Assembly (NCBI RefSeq): GCF_003347515.1
Contig: NZ_QEII01000193.1
Location: 1 to 63,353, forward strand
Length of the DNA: 63,353 nucleotides
From: Rhodoferax ferrireducens
GTDB lineage: Bacteria; Pseudomonadota; Gammaproteobacteria; Burkholderiales; Burkholderiaceae_C
Direction of reading: 5' to 3'
The stretch's first letter is position 1. Every line of letters starts with the position of its first letter. Below, piece after piece: positions 1-8,184 of this stretch. The notes below the pieces were generated by a model. That model made no database searches and was not told where the DNA came from. It saw only the letters and a program-made list of their open reading frames with translations. Made by a program: the position numbers and the translations under genes.

Positions 1-344
1 TCGTCTCCGGTGGCCGGGCCCTGGGTTCACACGACAAGTTCATGGAAATCATGACGCCGCTGGCCGACAAGCTCGGCGCCGCCATGGGGGCTTCGCGCGC
101 CGCCGTGGACGCGGGCTACGCGCCGAACGACTGGCAAGTCGGCCAGACCGGCAAGATCGTGGCACCCCAGCTGTACATCGCCTGCGGCATCTCGGGTGCG
201 ATCCAGCATCTGGCCGGCATGAAGGACTCCAAGGTCATCGTGGCGATCAACAAGGACCCGGAAGCGCCGATCTTCTCGGTGGCCGACTATGGGCTGGAAG
301 CGGATCTGTTTGTGGCCGTTCCGGAACTGGTGGCCGCGCTGTAG
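1..344 (+). CDS. etfA: Electron transfer flavoprotein alpha subunit, C-terminal part
   Basis: The frame is open from base 3 and ends at the TAG closing at 344, giving the last 113 residues; the 5' part lies outside the window. The fragment is the FAD-binding domain of EtfA: it begins with SGGRALG, contains [20 protein letters not shown], and ends with the family-typical [15 protein letters not shown] segment. EtfA/EtfB pass electrons from acyl-CoA and related flavin dehydrogenases to ETF-ubiquinone oxidoreductase. The beta subunit gene is normally just upstream, which cannot be seen here. No change of frame or missing motif is visible. Identity is very secure. Confidence 0.96.
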   Translation, partial: VSGGRALGSHDKFMEIMTPLADKLGAAMGASRAAVDAGYAPNDWQVGQTGKIVAPQLYIACGISGAIQHLAGMKDSKVIVAINKDPEAPIFSVADYGLEADLFVAVPELVAAL

Positions 345-548
345 TTCGTTCAATCCCATCGCTTGAAGAAACCCGTCCATGGCCCTGCTTCGACAATGCC
401 TTCAGGAGTTTCGCCTCCGGCACGGCGACCAAAATATATCCCGTCTGGAATACCCTGCCCACACTTGGGGGAGGGACGCTTGCGCTTCCTTAGTCGTTCC
501 TCCGCTGGCCAGCCGGGCTGGGGCGTTGAACAATAAAACCGACACAAC

Positions 549-929
549 ATGTTTCGAAATTTTCTCAAATCAAAAATCCACCGCGTCCGAGTAACCCATT
601 GCGAGCTGCACTATGAGGGTTCTTGTGTGATCGATGAAGACCTGCTTGACGCGGCCAATTTGATGGCAAACGAACAGGTTCATATATGGAACATCAACAA
701 CGGCGAGCGCTTCGTCACCTACGCCATTGAGGGCGAACGCGGCTCCGGCATGATCTCAGTCAACGGCTCGGCCGCCCGGCGCGCCGCCATGGGTGACCTG
801 ATCATCATTGCTGCTTTCGGCCAGGTACATGAAGTTCAGGTGGCCGAGCATTCGCCAATACTGGTATTTGTCGATGACAAGAACCGACAGACTGAAGTGT
901 GCCATCAGGTTCCAACACAGCGTCTATGA
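549..929 (+). CDS. panD: Aspartate 1-decarboxylase (pyruvoyl enzyme precursor)
   Basis: A 126-residue protein of the usual PanD length. It starts [12 protein letters not shown] and carries the self-processing site YEGSCVID, where cleavage between Gly24 and Ser25 would create the pyruvoyl group. The following segments [17 protein letters not shown] and GDLIIIAAF are also family signatures. The enzyme makes beta-alanine from aspartate for pantothenate and CoA synthesis. The start codon is preceded by a weak ribosome site, but the family N-terminus fits exactly. It stands alone; pantothenate genes are not adjacent. The ring of substitutions relative to common PanD ([10 protein letters not shown]) suggests a divergent copy, and a second chromosomal panD may exist. 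Confidence 0.93.
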   Translation: MFRNFLKSKIHRVRVTHCELHYEGSCVIDEDLLDAANLMANEQVHIWNINNGERFVTYAIEGERGSGMISVNGSAARRAAMGDLIIIAAFGQVHEVQVAEHSPILVFVDDKNRQTEVCHQVPTQRL

Positions 930-1284
930 TGAGGGTAGTGGTGGGCCGAACTACGCGGAGTTGTGAAAGACTGTGTTGACGCGCCATATTTCCTGTGACT
1001 ATGAAAACTCTTCGAACCAGACAGAACAAACGTTTGCATATCTGGCGCAGACAGCCGCCGCAATGGAGCATCAAAAAGCAACTTACTTAGAGCAGGTGCA
1101 AGTCGTCACTGAAATCACGACCAAGCTTGGCGTTGTAATTGCCAATATGGCATCCACGATGGCGCTAATTTCGGATTCAAGCCACAGAATGTTGCGGCCA
1201 CCTAAGAATTGACCCAGGTGCAGGGCTTTCGTTGACCCATGCATTGGTTATGCAAATCGTTGCCCGCGTTGGGATTGCGAGGTA
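930..1284 (+). other. Interval without a recognisable gene (small ORF at 973-1212)
   Basis: The interval holds one small open frame, 973-1212, starting with GTG and encoding 79 residues (LTRHISCDYENSS... ending MLRPPKN). It is polar, has no signal peptide and matches no family I recognise. There is no convincing ribosome site before it. I cannot tell whether it is a real gene or the edge of a rearrangement that also truncated the next gene. No tRNA or strong terminator is visible. Confidence 0.3.
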
Positions 1285-1980
1285 ATGTCTTGGGTCAGTG
1301 CAACGTCGGCAGGTGGGTCAGAAGCGCGTCGGCGCCAACAATCCTGGGCTCGAATCGGCCTGCGGCCGGGCGCTATCGATGCCTGGCACGACCTCGACGA
1401 GGCCACACGCACGGCGTGGACCGGATACATCACGCAGGCGCACGCCAACCTGCGCGCTGTTTCCCGCACCGGACGGCGCGAGGTGCAGGGCTGGCATGCC
1501 TCGGCGCTGGAGATGGGCAACTTCGGCGCCAACTACCGGCTGCGTGCATCGGTCGCGCTCGGCGGGCTCGGCGCGCTGGAGCCCTCGGAGGCGATGTACT
1601 TCGTGCGTTTCCACGATGATGCCATGCCGCAGCTCGATGGCCGGAAGCGCTACCTGCTGCGCCTGCCGCCCGGCGGCATTCCCACCGAATCCTTCTGGTC
1701 GCTCTCGATATATGAACCCACGGCCGGCAGGCAGCGCTTCTTCACCGCGAACGCTATCAACCGCTACTCGGCCGGCAGCCGCACGGCCGGCCTGATGCAC
1801 AACGCCGACGACTCGCTCGACATCGCGCTCCAGCACGACGAACCCACCGACGCAATGCTTAGCGCCAACTGGTTGCCCACTCCCGCATCCGGCGCATTCC
1901 AGATCTCGCTGCGCGCCTACCTGCCGACGGCGGCAGTGAGTGAAGGCAGCGCGGTTATGCCGAAGATCGTCCGCACCTGA
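1285..1980 (+). pseudogene. DUF1254/DUF1214-family protein, C-terminal remnant
   Basis: The 231-residue frame matches only the C-terminal DUF1214 half of DUF1254-type proteins, which are usually about 450 residues. Recognisable parts are IGLRPGAID, the ALEMGNFGANYRLRAS region, the SEAMYFVRFHDD segment, GGIPTESFWSLSIYE, and the closing NWLPTPASGAFQISLRAYLP. The first ~20 residues before IGLRPG look like unrelated sequence read by chance, and no signal peptide or DUF1254 domain precedes them. I therefore read this as a 5'-truncated remnant. Function of the family is not established; such proteins are usually exported. It could still be expressed from the ATG at 1285, but that seems unlikely. 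Confidence 0.7.
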
Positions 1981-2067
1981 CACCGCTGCTCGGTTCATTA
2001 CCGAATGAACTCGCAGATAAACGCACGCTTCAACCTCACTATTCGAGCGCCTCGGAGAAGGATCAAC

Positions 2068-2113
2068 TGTCTCAATGCGACACCCTATTCACGTACTGAG
2101 ACACAATGCGACA
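2068..2113. promoter_or_regulatory. Orphan cluster of TGCGACA/TGTCTCA half-sites
   Basis: TGTCTCA at 2068-2074, TGCGACA at 2076-2082, TGAGACA at 2097-2103 and TGCGACA at 2107-2113. The heptamers are the same as, or one base from, those in the two sigma-54 upstream sites at 3580-3617 and 7337-7406. I find no -24/-12 element beside them, and the neighbouring genes (a DUF1214 remnant and the 3' end of ribBA) do not need a promoter here. They may be leftover activator sites. Confidence 0.45.
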
Positions 2114-2227
2114 GGCGAAATGCATGCTACCTCATCCTGGCGTAGGTGACACCTGTGATTGGCTCGAAACGAGTCCGTCCCCACGTGATTCGGCACTCGA
2201 CTGCAACGAATCTGCTGCGCGCTGTCG

Positions 2228-3448
2228 TTAAATAAGTGCTTGACTCAGTGACTCCTGTAATGTGTGCCCCATTCTTTTTTGCTTGGTCACCAGATAGGCA
2301 AGGTTCTCCTTGGTCGGTGGAGTATGAAGCGCCACCTTTTCCGATATTCGCAGTCCGAATTCAGCGATGCAGCGATACTTCGCAGGGTTGTTGGTCAACA
2401 AGCGCATGCTTGTGATGCCAAGATCTTGAAGTATCTTGGCGCCAACTGTGTAGTCGCGGGCATCCACTTGCAGCCCCAATCTGAGATTGGCATCAACGGT
2501 GTCAAGCCCTTCATCCTGCAATGCGTAAGCGCGCAGCTTGTGCGTAAGGCCGATTCCTCGGCCTTCATGCCCGCGCAAATAGATAACGACCCCTCTTCCT
2601 TCACGTCCTACAGCCTCCAGCGACGCCTCCAACTGATGTCGACAATCACATCTGAGGGAGCCGAATGTATCACCAGTCAAGCATTCTGAGTGAACCCGAA
2701 CCAGAACATCCTTCTGTCCTTGCACCTTGCCCATGACCATGGCGATGTGTTCATGTGAATCAGTCGGCGACTTGTAGACCAGCGCAGTGAACACCCCGTG
2801 ACGAGTTGGAATACGTGCTTCTGACTCCTTAAAAACCTGTGCTTGCCTGACTCGAAAACTCACCAAATCTTCGATCGTGATGATCTGCAACCCATGCGTC
2901 TTGGCGAACACTTCCAAATCCTTGCGTCGTGCCATTGAGCCGTCATCATTGACAATCTCGGCCAACACACCGCCCGGACGCAAACCCGCAAGATGAGTCA
3001 AGTCGACCGTCGCCTCAGTGTGTCCTCGGCGCACAAGCACGCCACCTTCAGTCGCGCGCAGTGGGAAGACATGGCCCGGTCGGTTGAAATCCGATGCCGA
3101 AACCTGAGGATCAACCAATGCACGAATCGTCGATGAGCGATCCGCAGCCGATATTCCCGTGGTGGTGCCGTGTCGATAATCGACGGTCACGGTGTAGGCC
3201 GTTTTCATGGAGTCCGAGTTCCGCTCCAGCATCAGCGGCAATTCAAGCTCATCCAGCCGACCACCTTGGAGGGCCACACACAGCACGCCGCTGGTGTGCC
3301 TCACCATGAACGCGACGGCTTCTGTGGAGGCGTGTTCGGCAGCAATGATCAGGTCACCCTCGTTTTCCCGATTCTCGTCGTCGACAACGACGATCATTTG
3401 TCCCCTGGCAAGCGCAGCCAGGGCATCCTCAATGGTGTTGAAGGGCAT
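2228..3448 (-). CDS. ribBA: Bifunctional 3,4-dihydroxy-2-butanone-4-phosphate synthase / GTP cyclohydrolase II
   Basis: A 406-residue RibBA. The N-terminal DHBP synthase domain (about 1-200) shows DDENRENEGD at 23-32, RPGHVFPL at 123-130 and TEATVDL near 144. The C-terminal GTP cyclohydrolase II domain has the zinc cysteines Cys256, Cys267 and Cys269 (ECLTGDTFGSLRCDC), GHEGRGIGL, and the catalytic Asp329/Arg331 in VDARDYTVGAKIL. Both active sites look complete. The enzyme supplies both precursors of riboflavin. It lies divergent from the sigma-54-driven aldehyde dehydrogenase and near an FMN-dependent monooxygenase and flavin reductase, which suggests an accessory copy that boosts flavin supply. 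I see no FMN riboswitch in the 290 bases upstream. It runs towards the DUF1214 remnant. Confidence 0.95.
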   Translation of the reverse strand: MPFNTIEDALAALARGQMIVVVDDENRENEGDLIIAAEHASTEAVAFMVRHTSGVLCVALQGGRLDELELPLMLERNSDSMKTAYTVTVDYRHGTTTGISAADRSSTIRALVDPQVSASDFNRPGHVFPLRATEGGVLVRRGHTEATVDLTHLAGLRPGGVLAEIVNDDGSMARRKDLEVFAKTHGLQIITIEDLVSFRVRQAQVFKESEARIPTRHGVFTALVYKSPTDSHEHIAMVMGKVQGQKDVLVRVHSECLTGDTFGSLRCDCRHQLEASLEAVGREGRGVVIYLRGHEGRGIGLTHKLRAYALQDEGLDTVDANLRLGLQVDARDYTVGAKILQDLGITSMRLLTNNPAKYRCIAEFGLRISEKVALHTPPTKENLAYLVTKQKRMGHTLQESLSQALI

Positions 3449-3579
3449 ACATGTCTCCTAGGTTTGTATTTGCAGTAAATGGGTTCTGCAGTTGTCAAGA
3501 CTAGCCAGATGCGTGCCGCCGTATGGCGGCCTTCAAAATCAACGACTTAGGAACGCACGCGGACTCAAAAAGCGTCACA

Positions 3580-3617
3580 TGCGACAGAAAAGTGTCGCAG
3601 CCATGTTTCTTGCGACA
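3580..3617. promoter_or_regulatory. Upstream activator site of the aldehyde dehydrogenase promoter
   Basis: Three heptamers: TGCGACA at 3580-3586, TGTCGCA at 3593-3599 and TGCGACA at 3611-3617. The second and third form an inverted repeat TGTCGCA-N11-TGCGACA. The cluster ends 53 bases before the -24 element at 3671, a usual distance for enhancer sites of sigma-54 activators. The same arrangement occurs before the flavin reductase gene at 7381-7406, so both are probably bound by the activator encoded at 5207-7168. Sites are seen directly; the binding protein is inferred. Confidence 0.72.
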
Positions 3618-3670
3618 CAAGTATTCAACAAAGTTACCCGTATAGCGCTATTTTTCCGGTTCAAGGGACC

Positions 3671-3685
3671 TGGCACGTTGTTCGC
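3671..3685 (+). promoter_or_regulatory. Sigma-54 (-24/-12) promoter of the aldehyde dehydrogenase gene
   Basis: The sequence TGGCACG-TTGT-TCGC has GG at 3672-3673 and GC at 3684-3685, with the exact 10-base gap of sigma-54 promoters. Transcription would start near 3696, which rules out the ATG at 3692 and supports the ATG at 3740 as the start of the following gene. Confidence 0.82.
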
Positions 3686-3739
3686 ATGTAGGTGGAAGAG
3701 GCGAACCGCTCAATCACACACTCATACGAAAGGAACCCC

Positions 3740-5179
3740 ATGAGTTATGGAGACACACTTCTCTTTGTCAATAACATCTGGCGTGAAAGCAAAGATGGTA
3801 AGTCGTTACCAGTAGTCAATCCGGCTAATGGACAGGAAATCGGAAGGGTGGCGCATGCTTGCCTTGAAGATTTGGACGAAGCGATTGCAGCAGCGCAAAA
3901 CGGGTTTGAGATCTGGAAAAACATGACGCCCAGTGAAAGAGGGAAGCTGATGCGCAAGGCTGCAACGCTGATCAGAGAACGCTCCCACGACATCGCGACA
4001 TGCATGACGATGGAGCAAGGTAAGCCCCTACGCGAATCAACCGCAGAAGTATCGGCCGCAGCCGAGATCATTGAATGGTTCTCCGAGGAGGGTATGCGCA
4101 TCTATGGGCGATTGGTACCTGCTCGTTCAAGTGTCACCCTGCGGCAGATGGTGGTGCGAGATCCCATTGGCCCAGTGGCTGCCTTCACGCCATGGAACTT
4201 TCCGATCAACCAATTGGTCCGCAAACTAGGTGCTGGACTCGCTGCCGGATGTTCCATGATAGTCAAGGCACCAGAAGAAACCCCCGCCAGCCCTGCGGCA
4301 TTGATCAAGGCCTTTGCTGACGCCGGGCTTCCGCCAGGGGTTCTTGGACTGGTATTTGGCAACCCAGTGCAAATATCCGACTATCTGATCAGGCATCCTG
4401 TTATTCGCAAGATAACCTTCACCGGCTCCACACCCGTCGGAAAGCAATTGGCGTCACTGGCCGGACAGTACATGAAACGGGTGACCATGGAACTCGGTGG
4501 GCACGCCCCCGTGATTGTGTGTGAGGATGCCGACGTAGAGCGCGCTGTCAAGACGTCGGTCATGGGGAAATATCGCAATGCAGGTCAGATCTGCATCTGT
4601 CCCACCAGGTTCTTGGTGCATCGCAGCATCGCCAAAGAGTTTTCAGCCGAGTTTGTCAGGCAAACCGAGCAATTAATCGTAGGAGATGGGTTGCATGAAG
4701 GTTCACAGATGGGACCATTAGCCAACGAGCGGCGGGTCAAGGCCATGGCCGAACTCACGAGCGACGCCGTTTCACGCGGCGCGACTTTACTGTCCGGAGG
4801 GAGTCGCATCGGATCAAACGGCAATTTTTGGAGCCCAACAGTGTTGACGGATGTGCCTTTGAATGCGAGGGTGTTCAACGAAGAACCCTTTGGGCCGATC
4901 GCACCGATTCGCTCATATGACACACTTGATGAAGCGCTTATTGAAGCCAACCGGCTCTCCTACGGGTTGGCTGGGTACGCCTACACACGCTCACTTAAAA
5001 CGGCAGATATTCTTTCCAGAAAGCTTGAAGCAGGGATGCTCTGGATTAACACCTCGGCGGTGACTTCGGCCGAAATTCCCTTTGGCGGTATCAAGGATTC
5101 CGGGTATGGCACTGAGGGCGGGCCCGAGGCCCTGGAGGCCTACCTGAACGTCCGTTCCGTCGCTGTCCAGAACGACTAA
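3740..5179 (+). CDS. NAD(P)-dependent aldehyde dehydrogenase, succinate-semialdehyde type
   Basis: A 479-residue aldehyde dehydrogenase. The start at 3740 is chosen because it follows AAAGGAACCCC and lies downstream of the inferred sigma-54 transcription start. Motifs: PWNFP at 151-155, the general base Glu251 in MELGGHAP, the catalytic Cys285 in [14 protein letters not shown] at 381-386 and the C-terminal [13 protein letters not shown]. The MELGGHAP and [12 protein letters not shown] segments are those of succinate-semialdehyde/GabD-like members. It oxidises an aldehyde to the acid in the cytoplasm. Its promoter shares activator sites with the flavin reductase-monooxygenase genes at 7.5-9.3 kb, so it probably oxidises an aldehyde formed downstream of that monooxygenase. 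The exact substrate is not deducible. Confidence 0.88.
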   Translation: MSYGDTLLFVNNIWRESKDGKSLPVVNPANGQEIGRVAHACLEDLDEAIAAAQNGFEIWKNMTPSERGKLMRKAATLIRERSHDIATCMTMEQGKPLRESTAEVSAAAEIIEWFSEEGMRIYGRLVPARSSVTLRQMVVRDPIGPVAAFTPWNFPINQLVRKLGAGLAAGCSMIVKAPEETPASPAALIKAFADAGLPPGVLGLVFGNPVQISDYLIRHPVIRKITFTGSTPVGKQLASLAGQYMKRVTMELGGHAPVIVCEDADVERAVKTSVMGKYRNAGQICICPTRFLVHRSIAKEFSAEFVRQTEQLIVGDGLHEGSQMGPLANERRVKAMAELTSDAVSRGATLLSGGSRIGSNGNFWSPTVLTDVPLNARVFNEEPFGPIAPIRSYDTLDEALIEANRLSYGLAGYAYTRSLKTADILSRKLEAGMLWINTSAVTSAEIPFGGIKDSGYGTEGGPEALEAYLNVRSVAVQND

Positions 5180-5206
5180 CACGGATCATTGCGCGAAAGG
5201 GGAACG

Positions 5207-7168
5207 TCAAGCGTGATGCTTTGGCCGCTTGAGATCAAATTCAACGATCCTACGATGAAGCGTTGCCCTCGAAATGCCAAGGCTCTTGGCCGTCATGGAA
5301 ACGTTCCAGTTTTCGCTTGTCAGCGCAGCCAGGGTGGCATGCACGCTGAGGCAATCCTTTGGTTTCTCTCCTTTCAATTCTGTAATGACGTTTCGATTTC
5401 CAAGCGTATAGGGCAAGCAGGCCAGATCAACGATGGATGACTCACTGACGGCTACAGAAAACTTGGCGACATGTTGCAGTTCTCGCATGTTCCCTGGCCA
5501 GCAGTGGCTCATGAGTACATCCATGACATCTGTAGTCAGTTCGCAAACGTGTTGACCCGCCTGAGATGCCGCCACCCAAAATGCCTCTTCGATCAGTCGA
5601 GCCCGATCTTTTCTTTCGCGCAATGGTGGCAAGAGCAAGCTTGCACCGTTAATCCGGAAAAATAGGTCCTCCCGAAACTTTCCATCGCGAACCAAGGAGG
5701 GGAGGTCACGTAGGCTGGCTGTAATCAAGGCAAAGCTGACTTTAACAGTCTCGACACCACCCACAGGAACGAATTCACCCTCGGACAAAACTTGCAGCAA
5801 TCTAGCCTGAAGAGGCAGTGGCATATCGCCGATTTCATCAAGAAAGAGAGTCCCCCCATTGGCTGCAATAAGGCGTCCTGGAGAGCCCTGCTTCGCTGCG
5901 CCAGTAAATGCGCCCGGTCGATAGCCGAAAAACTCGCTCTCAATGAGATCATTTGGGATCGCTGCACAATTGATCGCGACAAAGTTTCCACCGCTGTGAG
6001 GCCCCGACTGATGCAGTGATCTGGCAAGTTGTGTCTTGCCAACGCCACTTTCTCCCTGCAACAGGAGTGGCAGGCTTCGCGCATGAAGACGCACGGCAAA
6101 CTTGAGTCGCTCTTGAGTCTGCGGATCGGTGCCCAAAATGTCGTTCAGTGAAGGTCCAGGCTGAACCTTCGGCAAATTGCAGGACTTGTTACGCGATGGC
6201 GACGCAGAATCATGGTTGGAATAGGTGCCTAAAGAACGCCACTCCGCTGATTCGTGCAACTTGAAATGAAGACAGCCCTCACTGTTCTTGATAGTGGATC
6301 GATCACCTTCAAGCGAGCGCTCAAGGTCAGCCACTCCCGCAACCGAGGAAAACTTCTTCCCCATGATGTCATCCGCGAATCCGCTGCCATCGGCGCGAAT
6401 CAAGAGCTTTCTTGCGAACGGTGTAGCATCAATGATGCGACCGCACCCGTCAATGGCAACTCGCGCTTCAGCAGCCACATCAAGAAAATCGTCGTACTTC
6501 GACAAACGAAGTACACGGTAATTGGCATGGAGCCGCTCAAAGTAAAAATTCTCGATTCGCCGTGCTGAACTCGCCACCAGTTCACGAATCATCGACTGGA
6601 CCGCGCGCCCTGAGTTTTGCATCGAGGTGACGTTGAGCACACCGATGAGTCTGCCTTGGCTTCCAAAGATCGGCGCCACGGTACAGCTTAAGGATGCCAG
6701 CTTGGACGAGAAGTGCTCGTCCTGAACCACTGAGAGCGCGCGTTGCTCTCGCAGGCAAAGACCCACTCCCGTGGTACCTTGCCGGTCTTCAGTCCATATT
6801 GAACCTGGTAATACTCGCAATCCAGAATATGTGTCGATCGAAGGTGCCGAGCTCCGATATTGGATGACCACACCTTGGGCATCCGAGAGCATGACCACCT
6901 CGGCATGCTCCATCACGCGGTGCAGTAGCCGGTCAATCTCAGGAAGACATAGCGCGCTCAACTCTTCAACTGACGCCCGGCGCTCAACAAGTTCCGTGTA
7001 GGTGAGCACATCGGGATCGCTCACTCGATCAGGGTCGAGCTTGTGTTCGTCAAGGCTGCGAAGCCAAGAGGATCGGACTTCCTCATTGGGCTCGGCACTG
7101 CGTTGGCCAAAAACGCTTTTGAAGTCTCTCCTGGAGATGTTGCCATCAGGTGGTGTGCAGGGTTGCAT
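5207..7168 (-). CDS. Sigma-54-dependent transcriptional activator, AcoR type
   Basis: A 653-residue enhancer-binding protein. Order: an N-terminal AcoR-like region with a GAF domain (about 75-210), a linker or weak PAS-like region, the AAA+ domain (about 340-580) and a Fis-type helix-turn-helix at about 608-642 (MTAKSLGISRATLHRRI). Walker A is GESGVGKT at 372-379, the sigma-54 contact loop GAFTGA is at 419-424 and Walker B is LFLDEIGD at 441-448, so it should be an active ATPase. Its gene lies between the two sigma-54 promoters at 3671 and 7449, convergent with the aldehyde dehydrogenase and divergent from the flavin reductase. The TGTCGCA/TGCGACA repeats before both promoters are its likely binding sites. 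The effector bound by the GAF domain is unknown; AcoR relatives sense small ketones, alcohols or diols. Confidence 0.94.
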   Translation of the reverse strand: MQPCTPPDGNISRRDFKSVFGQRSAEPNEEVRSSWLRSLDEHKLDPDRVSDPDVLTYTELVERRASVEELSALCLPEIDRLLHRVMEHAEVVMLSDAQGVVIQYRSSAPSIDTYSGLRVLPGSIWTEDRQGTTGVGLCLREQRALSVVQDEHFSSKLASLSCTVAPIFGSQGRLIGVLNVTSMQNSGRAVQSMIRELVASSARRIENFYFERLHANYRVLRLSKYDDFLDVAAEARVAIDGCGRIIDATPFARKLLIRADGSGFADDIMGKKFSSVAGVADLERSLEGDRSTIKNSEGCLHFKLHESAEWRSLGTYSNHDSASPSRNKSCNLPKVQPGPSLNDILGTDPQTQERLKFAVRLHARSLPLLLQGESGVGKTQLARSLHQSGPHSGGNFVAINCAAIPNDLIESEFFGYRPGAFTGAAKQGSPGRLIAANGGTLFLDEIGDMPLPLQARLLQVLSEGEFVPVGGVETVKVSFALITASLRDLPSLVRDGKFREDLFFRINGASLLLPPLRERKDRARLIEEAFWVAASQAGQHVCELTTDVMDVLMSHCWPGNMRELQHVAKFSVAVSESSIVDLACLPYTLGNRNVITELKGEKPKDCLSVHATLAALTSENWNVSMTAKSLGISRATLHRRIVEFDLKRPKHHA

Positions 7169-7336
7169 GGTATTGACGACGGATAGGCAGTAAAGACGAA
7201 TTGTTGACTTTAGTGCTTGACATGACTCCTGCGCAATCGGGTCTTTCCCTTATGCCCGCAATACATCGCCGCCTGAAACCAGCCTTTCAAACCTGGGGGG
7301 TGACTCGACGTCAACCGGAAGCAAAGCCGTGGGAGG

Positions 7337-7406
7337 TGTCGCACGAGGTGTCGCAGGCGACGAGGGGTGAGACAGATGAGTGTCGCACGATTCACGTCAT
7401 GCGACA
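7337..7406. promoter_or_regulatory. Upstream activator site of the flavin reductase-monooxygenase promoter
   Basis: Four heptamers: TGTCGCA at 7337-7343, 7349-7355 and 7381-7387, and TGCGACA at 7400-7406. The last two form TGTCGCA-N12-TGCGACA, nearly the same as the N11 repeat at 3593-3617. The cluster ends 42 bases before the -24 box at 7449. The first two copies are direct repeats 12 bases apart, about one helical turn. Confidence 0.74.
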
Positions 7407-7448
7407 CATAAACTTATGCAAGTTGTTGATTTTAAAAGGAAAATAAAT

Positions 7449-7463
7449 TGGCACGACTTTAGC
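7449..7463 (+). promoter_or_regulatory. Sigma-54 (-24/-12) promoter of the flavin reductase gene
   Basis: TGGCACG-ACTT-TAGC with GG at 7450-7451 and GC at 7462-7463 and the exact 10-base spacing. The -24 half matches consensus perfectly and the -12 half has TAGC for TTGC. Transcription would start near 7475, downstream of the upstream in-frame ATG at 7380 and before the chosen start at 7521. Confidence 0.8.
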
Positions 7464-7520
7464 GTGTATCTGGGTCACATGGTCCAGCAATGTTCTGGAC
7501 ATGCACCAGGAGACAAGCAC

Positions 7521-8081
7521 ATGTTATTAGACAGCCCAGCTCAACTGACGCCACATCTTCCTCAACAGGTCAGCAGTGACTTCCGCGACGCCATGCGGCG
7601 CCTTGCAGCGTCGGTCATGATTATCACCAGCCGTGATGCCGATGGGGCACCCCACGGCATGGTGGCTTCTTCGGTGATCTCCGTGTCCATGGATCCACCA
7701 TCCATGTTGATCGCCGTCAATCGCAACGCGGGCATACACCCCGTACTGCTGCGCACAAAAAGGTTTTGTATCAACCTCCTCTCCGATATGCAGAGCGATC
7801 AGCTAAAGCCGTTCTCCACCTCGGCACTTCGTCACCAGCGCTTTCAATCTGACGAATGGAGCGATGCGTGGACAACCGACAGCGGGCGCTTGCCTTGGTT
7901 GCCGGATGCGCCCGCGTCCGTTGAATGTGCAGTTGACCTGGTCACGGATTACGGCACCCACAGCCTGTTCATTGGGCATGTTCTGCAAGTTCATTGCGCG
8001 CCAACGTCAATGGCGGGTCAGTTGACATCAGGGCCGTTGGTCTGGTTGGCTGGTCAACAGGCATCGTTATCACTGCAGTGA
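7521..8081 (+). CDS. Flavin reductase (FMN-binding split-barrel type)
   Basis: A 186-residue flavin reductase domain protein. Start 7521 is preceded by AGGAGA at 7509-7514; the longer frame from 7380 would begin upstream of the sigma-54 promoter. The domain begins FRDAMRRLAASVMIITSRD and continues with GAPHGMVASSVISVSMDPPSML and KRFCINLLSD, the usual pattern of short-chain flavin reductases (HpaC/Fre-like). It would reduce FMN with NAD(P)H and hand it to the luciferase-like monooxygenase encoded 103 bases downstream. The two genes form one operon from the promoter at 7449. The final 15 or so residues (SLSLQ) show nothing unusual. Confidence 0.9.
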   Translation: MLLDSPAQLTPHLPQQVSSDFRDAMRRLAASVMIITSRDADGAPHGMVASSVISVSMDPPSMLIAVNRNAGIHPVLLRTKRFCINLLSDMQSDQLKPFSTSALRHQRFQSDEWSDAWTTDSGRLPWLPDAPASVECAVDLVTDYGTHSLFIGHVLQVHCAPTSMAGQLTSGPLVWLAGQQASLSLQ

Positions 8082-8184
8082 GTATTCCTCTGCATTAATG
8101 GCCATGTAAGCGGCATCGCCGCTACCCGTAGGAATCCCAACCCGCGCAATCGATGCGCATTTTCAACTAAAGAGGAGAACTTTC

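Larger units (their letters stand above)
7169..7520. other. Divergent control region between the activator and the flavin reductase
   Basis: This 352-base interval holds the activator site cluster at 7337-7406, the -24/-12 promoter at 7449-7463 and the leader of the flavin reductase gene. The promoter of the activator gene itself must also lie here, but I cannot pick a convincing -35/-10 pair. No separate gene is visible. Confidence 0.6.

Noticed and set aside
3449..3739. Possible FMN riboswitch upstream of ribBA
   Set aside because: The expected conserved FMN-element blocks were not visible on the minus strand; the region is better explained by the activator sites and the sigma-54 promoter.
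7380..7520. Longer start at 7380 for the flavin reductase
   Set aside because: The extra 47 codons would span the sigma-54 promoter and the activator site, and a better ribosome site precedes 7521.
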